NCBI GenBank assembly: GCA_947072805.1
Contig: CAMTJK010000036.1
Location: forward strand, 1-17,023
Length of the DNA: 17,023 bases
Direction: 5' to 3'
From: an uncultured Prevotella sp.
GTDB lineage: Bacteria > Bacteroidota > Bacteroidia > Bacteroidales > Bacteroidaceae
A program made the translations under genes and the position numbers. The notes under the pieces were generated by a model. The model saw nothing but the letters and a program-made list of their open reading frames with translations. It searched no databases and had not been told where the DNA came from. The stretch's first letter is position 1, and each line of letters starts with the position of its first letter. Shown here piece by piece: positions 7,538 to 14,303 of the stretch.

Positions 7538-8512
7538 ATGAAAAAAACACTTCTTATTCTAATCACACTGATTCTCTCCATCGGAGCATCAGCAGCCAAC
7601 AAGTACGACAATCCCGACACCATCATCGTGGCACGCGACGGCACCGGAGAGTTCCGCAACATAGCCGACGCCATTGAAGTGTGCAGGGCGTTCATGACCT
7701 ACCATAAAGTAATATTCGTAAAGAAAGGCGTATACAAAGAGAAACTCATTGTGCCGCAATGGCTCACCAACATCGAGATTCTCGGCGAAGACCGCGACGC
7801 CACCATCATTACCTACGATGACCACGCCAACATAAAGAATCCTGACACAGGCAAGGGTATCGGCACCTTCCGCAGCTATACGCTAAGGGTGGAAGGCAGC
7901 AACATAACGTTCCGCAACATCACCATCGAGAACAATTCGGCACGTCTCGGTCAGGCTGTTGCCCTGCACACAGAAGGTGACAAGCTTGTATTCGTAAACT
8001 GCCGCTTCCTCGGTCATCAGGACACCATCTATACCGGAACGCCAGGTACACGACTGCTCTTCAACGGATGCTATATAGAGGGCACAACCGACTTTATCTT
8101 CGGTCCGTCCACGGCATGGTTTGAAAACTGTGAGATTAAAAGCCGCGCCAACTCCTACATTACAGCAGCCTCCACACCGCAAGACCAGGCATACGGTTAC
8201 GTCTTCAACAACTGCCGTCTCACGGCAGAAGATGGCGTTACGAAAGTTTATCTCGGCAGACCGTGGCGCGATTACGGATATACGCTATTCATGAACTGCA
8301 ATATGGGCAAGCACATACGTCCCGAAGGATGGCACCAATGGCAGAGAGGACGCGAGAAAACTGCCCGCTATGCAGAATACAACAACAACGGAGAAGGCTC
8401 GCAGACTGCAGGAAGAGTGGAATGGAGCCGCCAACTGACAAAGAAAGAAGCAGCAAAGGTAACTATTCAGGAAATTTTCACTACAAAAGATTCCTGGACA
8501 CCGGCTTTATAA
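7538..8512 (+). CDS. secreted pectin methylesterase (CE8)
   Basis: This 324-residue enzyme removes methyl esters from homogalacturonan, releasing methanol and exposing polygalacturonate to lyases and hydrolases. Residues 1-20 are a signal peptide (cleavage after ASA). The rest is a single CE8 right-handed beta-helix with all family signatures: GQAVAL (Q139), GHQDTIY (Q161 and acid/base D162), EGTTDFIFG (nucleophile D185) and YLGRPWR (R241 and W243). No sorting tail is visible, so it is likely periplasmic. It begins only 66 bases after rel with no terminator or -7 element seen between, so read-through from the housekeeping operon is plausible, though its function is unrelated. A hairpin terminator follows 14 bases after the stop. 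Confidence 0.94.
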   Translation: MKKTLLILITLILSIGASAANKYDNPDTIIVARDGTGEFRNIADAIEVCRAFMTYHKVIFVKKGVYKEKLIVPQWLTNIEILGEDRDATIITYDDHANIKNPDTGKGIGTFRSYTLRVEGSNITFRNITIENNSARLGQAVALHTEGDKLVFVNCRFLGHQDTIYTGTPGTRLLFNGCYIEGTTDFIFGPSTAWFENCEIKSRANSYITAASTPQDQAYGYVFNNCRLTAEDGVTKVYLGRPWRDYGYTLFMNCNMGKHIRPEGWHQWQRGREKTARYAEYNNNGEGSQTAGRVEWSRQLTKKEAAKVTIQEIFTTKDSWTPAL

Positions 8513-8526
8513 ATTCATCACGGCTT

Positions 8527-8568
8527 AACCCAAACAGATATAAAACCACTTTTACATCTGTTTGGGTT
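8527..8568 (+). terminator. rho-independent terminator after the CE8 gene
   Basis: Arms AACCCAAACAGAT (8527-8539) and ATCTGTTTGGGTT (8556-8568) pair perfectly over 13 bp. Beyond one mismatch, TAAAA (8541-8545) pairs with TTTTA (8550-8554) around a CCAC loop. TTTTATATATAT follows at once. The position 14 bases after the stop codon fits the end of the parA-to-CE8 transcript. Confidence 0.85.
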
Positions 8569-8617
8569 TTATATATATGGTTTTCCCAACAGAATATAAA
8601 TACACTGTATATTATTC

Positions 8618-8675
8618 TATTGCTGTCCGCTAAAACTCTAAAGTGCACAATTTAGAGTTTTAGCGGACAGCAATA
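8618..8675. repeat. perfect 25-bp inverted repeat, possible IS ends or MITE
   Basis: Arms at 8618-8642 and 8651-8675 are exact inverted copies over 25 bp. They start TATTGCTGTCCGCTAAAAC and are separated by the 8-base loop GTGCACAA. Neither strand has a U-tract after the hairpin; a run of A follows on the + strand instead, so it does not look like an intrinsic terminator. The arms resemble terminal inverted repeats of an insertion sequence brought together, or a very small MITE. I cannot name the family and see no clear target-site duplication. Confidence 0.7.
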
Positions 8676-8779
8676 AAAAAAAGATACATATTGAAGGTGG
8701 CTATTTTGAACTATCCACATTGCGCCGGAATCTATCAGCCGGCAAAGCAAAGAGGAAAAGCATTCTGTAAGAAAAGTTA
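8676..8779. other. unassigned intergenic DNA between two hairpins
   Basis: No coding sequence, promoter element or RNA gene is recognised here. The only local structure is a short GCCGG/CCGGC dyad near 8725-8745. The stretch opens with a run of A directly after the 25-bp inverted repeat. Confidence 0.4.
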
Positions 8780-8842
8780 TAACAAAAGAAGAGAGGCTGT
8801 GTCGTAAATGGTTATTACGGCACAGCCTCTCTTCTTTTGTTA
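8780..8842. terminator. bidirectional terminator between the convergent genes
   Basis: Arms at 8780-8801 and 8821-8842 pair perfectly over 22 bp. One T-G wobble and CGTAA/TTACG (8803-8807, 8815-8819) extend the stem to 28 bp around a 7-base loop. The GC-rich core GAGAGGCTGTG is flanked by an A-rich 5' arm and a T-rich 3' arm, so on both strands the hairpin ends in a U-rich tract (TTCTTTTGTTA). It lies seven bases past the stop codon of the minus-strand esterase and should end that transcript, while blocking read-through from the left. Confidence 0.85.
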
Positions 8843-8849
8843 GGTCACA

Positions 8850-11800
8850 TCACTTCACAACCACCTTGCGGTGACCTTTTATATATATGCCCTTGACCGG
8901 ATTTTCCACCGGCATGCCGAGCAGATTGTACATTTTCTCCGATGTTTCCTTCACCTCCGGTATTTCGGGCGAGCTGATGGCAGAAGGCACATCCAGCACT
9001 TCCGACTTCGACGACAAGGCTCCATGCTCGTTCACCGACTGCACCTCAATCTTTCCGCCGCCGGAAATCTCGTAGGTCGTGCCCGTTGTAAAGGCTGCCG
9101 GCACACCATCCACTGTCACAACATAGCATATTGCATATTCATCAGCCTGCCATGTCACCGTATTGCCGTCGCGAGACAATACCGGCACATGTGTCTTCTC
9201 CACTATCTCGAGCGGATTCCACACGCCCGTCTGCGATGAAGTGCCGTCACCGGCCATGGCATTCTCCACGGTATACATTGCCACTTCCTCAGCAGTGAGG
9301 TAGTTCTTTGCCTTTCCTTTTATTGTTTCGCCGTTTGAGGTGTAGTAATAATCCTCTATGGAGTTCTCCGAGAGGGCGTATCCGTTCTTGTCTACGATGT
9401 CATATACAGCCCAGAGCTTAGGGATGCCTCCCATCGTCGGGTACCAATATCCGTCGTAAGGCTTCACCTCCATCTTTGTGTGGAGGAATACGGTGATGGG
9501 GCTGTCATGCCACGGGCGACCGAGATAAACCTGATAGTCTTCGGGGGCTGACGAGTACGAAGTCGTTATGGTTGTGTTGTTGAACACATATCCCCATCTT
9601 GTGCCCTCGGGATGATTTGGCGCTACTATGAATCCACCGCTCTTGCGGTTGATGTTGAGCGTACAGTTCTCGAACCAGACGTCGCCCGAACCGTATATGA
9701 AGTCCACGCCACCCTCTATTGTAGAGTTGTTGAAGAACTGTCTGTTGTATTTTCCGTTGCTCTTGTACGTATCCTGATACGAACGTGCGTTGATATCGTC
9801 GAACACGGCACGGTCTGATGTGATGTTCATTGCCAGTGCCTGCGGACCTTCCATTGCCTTTATCGTCCAGTTCTCGTTGTCGAGCGTCACTCCCTGCATG
9901 AAGAAGTCGGTGGCGTTGTCCTGCACCTCGAGCGTAGCGGCGGCATTCACATGATACCACACGCGGCTGTAGTCTGAGCTTCCTCCTGCCAGTCTGTCGG
10001 TAGCAATGGTCACCTTGTCCCTGCCCTCACCTATCAGGTGAATGTTGGGTTTGTTCACATATATCAGTCGGCAGTCGTCATAGGCATTCTTGCCTCCCGG
10101 TATGGTTTCAGTGGGAGCTCCGGAGCCTGTGGCTGTTGATGTGTATCTTGTACCATAGCTCGACGAGAACGTCTCGTTGGCATCGTTGTAATATCCAGCC
10201 TTTATATATATAAGGTAAGGACGGATGCAGTCAGCGGGTGCATCGTCTATGGCATCCTGGATATATCTGTATTGCTTCGGCATTGTCTCGGTAGCCTCTA
10301 TGTATTCGCCGTGAGCGAGGTCGAGCGTCTTGTCCACTACGGCGTCGAAGATACGTGCCGTTGGCTTCTGTCTTTCCATCACAGTGAACGATATCTCAAC
10401 AGCCGGTGCCGGATTTCCGGAGCGGTCGGTTGCATATCCTGCGGGCATCACAAAGGTATAGCTTTCTCCGTATTTCAGTGCCACATAGTTGAATGTCACG
10501 CTACGTGTATTCCATACCGGCGTAAGTTCCTTGTCGCCGTCGGCGCCTTTCAGAACAGCAGCAGTAGCTGTCTCGGCTGCGGCTTTTATGCGTTCGTCGA
10601 ACGATACCGTTATACTTCCCGATGCGCTCACACCCGTTGCTCCGTTTGTCGGAAGCGTAGCTGTCACCGTGGGTGGCACATTGTCGTCAGCCACCTCCGC
10701 CGTTCCGAGCACATAGACGTTGCCCAGTCCCGACTCTGAGTGTGACGTATATTTCAGCCCGTCAAACATCTCCGTGAAGCTGTACGAGGTTGATAGCAGT
10801 TCGTCTCCCGTACCTGTTATTCTAAGCCACACCTCTTCCTTGCCTACAGCGTCGGCAGGCAGGGCGAAGCTTACCGGCACCATCACGTTTGCCGTCATGC
10901 TCCATGTTGCGTTTGCCACGTCAGCGAAGTTCGTGCCATCGGTAGAATACATCACTTTGTAGTTCTTTGCTGCAGCGTTCTTGGCTGCCATGTCGGCATT
11001 GAAGGTTACTTCCGTAAATCCTTTGGTTGAGAACTTATACTGCCATGCAATGTCTCTCGTGTCATATCCGTTCTGGTAAAGACCGTTTATGCCGGCCATC
11101 ACCACTCCTTCACGGTTTCTCACCACGGGTGTACCTGTCGATTGGCTGTAGGCAGGCGTTCCGTCGCTCAGTCTTACCACGCAAGCCGTTGCCGCCCTGT
11201 CGTTATCCCATGTAAGGTCGGCAGGGAATGGATAGTTTGTTGATGTGCTGTAAGCGTACGACTGCGTTGCCGATGCGTCGAACACTGCCACGAAGTCCTG
11301 TACCTCGTAGTCTGCCACGATGTGCATGTCACCGTTTACAGTAAACGAGCGTACGGCCTTTGTTCCAGCGTTCTCCATTCCGTCGGTCCATTGCATGAAC
11401 TTCAGTATGCGCGATTCGTTGGCTGTGGCTGTCACCACGCTTCCCTCTTCATATCGTCCGCCGTTGTCGTTGGGTGACAGCGTCACGCTGCCTATCGACA
11501 GCTCTGCATCGTTCGTACACGATGTGCTCACCGTATACACCGGTATGGGTGTGAATACAGCGGTGACGCTCTTGTTTGCATCCATCTTCAAAGCGAATTT
11601 CTCGCTTGTTCCGGCTGTTGCGCCGTCCACCTGCCACTCCTTGAAGCGGTAGCCGAAGTTGCGCTTTGCCGTGAGGGTTACCTCCGTTCCTTCCTTGTAG
11701 GCACTCATGTCCGGGTCAGCCGTCACCGTTCCTGCATCGGCAGGCTCCACAGCCAGTGCCAACGAATATTTCACTGACGCATTGATGGTGCCCTGCATTG

Positions 11801-14153
11801 TGCCCTCTATCACGATGTCATTGATACCCACGTTCTTGTTGTTGCCAAGTCCTAACACCGATATGGCGAGCTTCAGTGGATTGGCTGCATCGGCTGCCAC
11901 GCCCGACACTTCGCTGCTTATTTCGGTAAGCGGAAGCGACTTGCCGGAACGGTTGATACCTGCGTTGCTGCATATATCAGCCTTTCCCATGCCGCTTATC
12001 ACGGCTGTTATGGTGCCGCCATCGGTACCGTAGCGTGCAGCCTGGAACGATACCTTAGATGGTGTGAACACCACGCCGTCTTCCGGTGTAAGCGTATATA
12101 CTATTGTATTGGCATCGGTTGCCGATGACGGCAGCGATGTGCCGCTCACATTAGCCACCTTTGTCTGTGTCTTTCCGTTCTCTGTCGTTCCGCTCCATGT
12201 ACATCCGCCATTGTCGCTTACCGTAAGCTGCGAGCCGTAGCTCACCGTCTTGCCGACAAAGCCCACAGTCATCTCCTCCGGGGCAAATACAGGCTCGGCA
12301 TCTACAAGCTTATACGACACCGTACCGGTATAGTTTACTGCCACGCCGCCGGCTTTTGTAGCCATGCCGTGTATGGTCATTCCCGACAGACAGAGGTATT
12401 TTCCGCTTGCCTCTGCCGACTGTCCGTTATACCAAGGGTACAGGCGCACGTACAGCGACTGTCCCTCCTCTATTTCACGCGTAAGGTTGCACTCCACGAG
12501 TGTAGGTGTGTCTTTTGCCATATTCACCTTTTCGTCCATGAGCACGGCTCCGGCAAAGTCCTTGTCGGTGCTGTAATAGGCGTGATAGCTCACAGCCGAA
12601 CCGCCTCTGCCGCTCACATAGTAGGATATCTTGTCGGCAGCAAACTTGTAGTCGGCAGGACAGGTAATCTTAAACTCCGCATATCTCGTAGATACTTCGT
12701 CTATCTCTCCCGCTCCCCACTTGCCGGTAGGTGTGGTAAGCAGCTGCATGGTGCGTGCATTGTCGCCGGTACCTATGGTAGCATAGCTGTTTACCGCCAG
12801 TTCCGACAGTGTCTGATCTGAAATCGTCAGCAGTTCGTTGGCATCGGCTTTGCCGTCGGCAGCAAGCTGCCACACTGCAGATGTCTCCGTTCCGCCTCCA
12901 AGGCTTATGCCCTGTGCCGTTAGCGGCAGTGTGGCAGTCTTGCCTGCCACGGTGGCTGTCAGTGTTCCGTTTATTGTTCCGGCACCGTTTATGGTCACCT
13001 TAACGTATATGGGTGATATTATATTGTTTCCGTCGGCTGTCAGTGTCAGCGATTCGGAGTAGTTTGTCTTGTCTTTTGATATGAGGAATCCGCCGTCGGC
13101 AGTAAGCGTCATCACGCTGCCTTCATCTATACCGAATGCCGACACGTTGAATTCCTTTATAATGTTCTGTCCCTGATATGCCTTTCCCATGTCGCCTGAC
13201 AGTGGATTGAACGTTATCTCCGACGATACAATCACGTCTTTTGCCAGTTCCTGAAGCACAGCCTTGCGCTTTGCGTCAGTCTCCTCTTCTGCCTGCACCT
13301 TGAGTTGCTGTGCGAACTCTCTTGCTATGAGTGTTGCCCCGAGGATGGCAGGGTGTGTCTTGTCGCCCTCGCAGAACAGATTTGCCGTGCAATAGGCATC
13401 ACCATATTTTATATATAGGTCGGCGGTGAGTTTCGTGAGGTCTATAAACGGTACGTCATCATACTCGTAAGCCACGTTTCTTGCCTGTGCCACATAGTCT
13501 TGCGAGTCGTCATTCTCTGGCACACTGTGTCCTGTGGTCAGTGTTTTTCCGTCGCAGATGGTGAAATTTCCTCCGAGGTCATGCTGTCCGTTGCGCTGTA
13601 TGCTCTTGCCGTCCGACGAGAAATATTTTCTGCATATGGAGCCTACCACTATCGGAGTGACGCCCATGGCCTTCGCCTCGTTGATGTACCGGCGCAACAT
13701 GTCCTTGTAAGTGCCGGAGGCGGTGGTGCCGCGATAGTCGGTGGAAGCCGCGGTGGTTGCATCGCCTATGTAGTTATAATACTTCCTTACGGTGTCGCCG
13801 TCGGCACCGCCGTTCTTCTCGTCGTTATGGGCGAACTGAATGATCAGGTAGTCGCCTGGCTGCATGGCATCGTTGCCGCCTGTTTTGAGCGTAGGCCAGT
13901 AAGCCGATTCGAAGTAGAACGATTTGCTCGAGGCTCCCGATTTGCCTCTGTTGTTCACCAGCACATTGTCGATGTTGAAGAACTGCTGTAACATCTGTGC
14001 CCAGCCTCGCTTGTCGGTGGAACCGTCGGTGGGGTAATCAGCCATGGTTGAGTCGCCTATGGTGTGTACTTTCTTCTTAGCACCGTCCATGGGCATTACC
14101 AACAGCATCGCCGCCACTATCAAAGCGATTTTACGGATGAATGTCTTTGTCAT
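8850..14153 (-). CDS. giant secreted two-headed pectin esterase: CE12-like acetylesterase plus CE8 methylesterase
   Basis: This 1767-residue protein should strip acetyl and methyl esters from pectin. Residues 1-24 are a signal peptide. A CE12-like SGNH hydrolase follows (about 28-285): catalytic S35 in IGDSTMADY, G70 in block II, AHND (108-111), and D264/H267 in GDKTHPA. Beta-rich modules fill 310-1260. They include a BACON-like segment (about 315-413), sandwich modules (425-598, 620-785, 950-1152), two InlB-type repeats (about 795-870 and 871-950) and a Big_5-like domain (about 1157-1259). The CE8 helix spans about 1265-1650, with Q1438, Q1460, D1461, D1484 and LGRPW (R1546, W1548). A fibronectin-like segment precedes a terminal tail (1742-1767, YNLLGMPVENPVKGIYI) resembling type IX sorting tails. 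The frame is open to a TTG at 14210, but that codon lies in the -7 box, so the ATG at 14153 is used. Confidence 0.93.
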   Translation of the reverse strand: MTKTFIRKIALIVAAMLLVMPMDGAKKKVHTIGDSTMADYPTDGSTDKRGWAQMLQQFFNIDNVLVNNRGKSGASSKSFYFESAYWPTLKTGGNDAMQPGDYLIIQFAHNDEKNGGADGDTVRKYYNYIGDATTAASTDYRGTTASGTYKDMLRRYINEAKAMGVTPIVVGSICRKYFSSDGKSIQRNGQHDLGGNFTICDGKTLTTGHSVPENDDSQDYVAQARNVAYEYDDVPFIDLTKLTADLYIKYGDAYCTANLFCEGDKTHPAILGATLIAREFAQQLKVQAEEETDAKRKAVLQELAKDVIVSSEITFNPLSGDMGKAYQGQNIIKEFNVSAFGIDEGSVMTLTADGGFLISKDKTNYSESLTLTADGNNIISPIYVKVTINGAGTINGTLTATVAGKTATLPLTAQGISLGGGTETSAVWQLAADGKADANELLTISDQTLSELAVNSYATIGTGDNARTMQLLTTPTGKWGAGEIDEVSTRYAEFKITCPADYKFAADKISYYVSGRGGSAVSYHAYYSTDKDFAGAVLMDEKVNMAKDTPTLVECNLTREIEEGQSLYVRLYPWYNGQSAEASGKYLCLSGMTIHGMATKAGGVAVNYTGTVSYKLVDAEPVFAPEEMTVGFVGKTVSYGSQLTVSDNGGCTWSGTTENGKTQTKVANVSGTSLPSSATDANTIVYTLTPEDGVVFTPSKVSFQAARYGTDGGTITAVISGMGKADICSNAGINRSGKSLPLTEISSEVSGVAADAANPLKLAISVLGLGNNKNVGINDIVIEGTMQGTINASVKYSLALAVEPADAGTVTADPDMSAYKEGTEVTLTAKRNFGYRFKEWQVDGATAGTSEKFALKMDANKSVTAVFTPIPVYTVSTSCTNDAELSIGSVTLSPNDNGGRYEEGSVVTATANESRILKFMQWTDGMENAGTKAVRSFTVNGDMHIVADYEVQDFVAVFDASATQSYAYSTSTNYPFPADLTWDNDRAATACVVRLSDGTPAYSQSTGTPVVRNREGVVMAGINGLYQNGYDTRDIAWQYKFSTKGFTEVTFNADMAAKNAAAKNYKVMYSTDGTNFADVANATWSMTANVMVPVSFALPADAVGKEEVWLRITGTGDELLSTSYSFTEMFDGLKYTSHSESGLGNVYVLGTAEVADDNVPPTVTATLPTNGATGVSASGSITVSFDERIKAAAETATAAVLKGADGDKELTPVWNTRSVTFNYVALKYGESYTFVMPAGYATDRSGNPAPAVEISFTVMERQKPTARIFDAVVDKTLDLAHGEYIEATETMPKQYRYIQDAIDDAPADCIRPYLIYIKAGYYNDANETFSSSYGTRYTSTATGSGAPTETIPGGKNAYDDCRLIYVNKPNIHLIGEGRDKVTIATDRLAGGSSDYSRVWYHVNAAATLEVQDNATDFFMQGVTLDNENWTIKAMEGPQALAMNITSDRAVFDDINARSYQDTYKSNGKYNRQFFNNSTIEGGVDFIYGSGDVWFENCTLNINRKSGGFIVAPNHPEGTRWGYVFNNTTITTSYSSAPEDYQVYLGRPWHDSPITVFLHTKMEVKPYDGYWYPTMGGIPKLWAVYDIVDKNGYALSENSIEDYYYTSNGETIKGKAKNYLTAEEVAMYTVENAMAGDGTSSQTGVWNPLEIVEKTHVPVLSRDGNTVTWQADEYAICYVVTVDGVPAAFTTGTTYEISGGGKIEVQSVNEHGALSSKSEVLDVPSAISSPEIPEVKETSEKMYNLLGMPVENPVKGIYIKGHRKVVVK

Positions 14154-14207
14154 CGTTGGTTTGATTTTATGGTTAGTAATGTTGATTATGTCGTAGTAAC
14201 GATGGTG

Positions 14208-14215
14208 CAAAATTA
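14208..14215 (-). promoter_or_regulatory. -7 promoter element of the giant esterase gene
   Basis: On the minus strand these bases read TAATTTTG, an exact TAnnTTTG match. Transcription would start near 14202 and give a leader of about 49 bases before the ATG at 14153. No good -33 TTTG is present at the usual 19-21 base spacing, which fits a promoter that needs an activator. Confidence 0.6.
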
Positions 14216-14250
14216 CATCATACGGACTGTTTTTCGGGGAAGATTTTTTT

Positions 14251-14268
14251 CAAAATGGTGTACAAAAT
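14251..14268. promoter_or_regulatory. candidate activator operator: two CAAAAT boxes 12 bases apart
   Basis: CAAAAT occurs at 14251-14256 and 14263-14268, with GGTGTA between; the minus strand reads ATTTTGTACACCATTTTG. The pair lies about 50-65 bases upstream of the predicted start of the esterase transcript, the usual place for an AraC-type activator. The regulator encoded just upstream has such a domain. The link is inferred. Confidence 0.4.
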
Positions 14269-14303
14269 CGTCAGTTATGGGTAACAAACGTACATTTCAG
14301 GGC

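Noticed and set aside
8263..8655. 130-codon frame running from the CE8 gene into the intergenic region
   Set aside because: It crosses the terminator at 8527-8568 and one arm of the inverted repeat and overlaps CE8 coding sequence in another frame.
8567..8889. TTTTATATATATG repeated at 8567-8579 and 8877-8889
   Set aside because: One copy is the U-tract of a terminator and the other encodes the KGIYIKG tail; the match is low-complexity coincidence.
13500..13991. 163-codon frame on the + strand opposite the CE12-like domain
   Set aside because: The minus-strand frame carries the GDS, HND and THP motifs; the opposite frame is a shadow.
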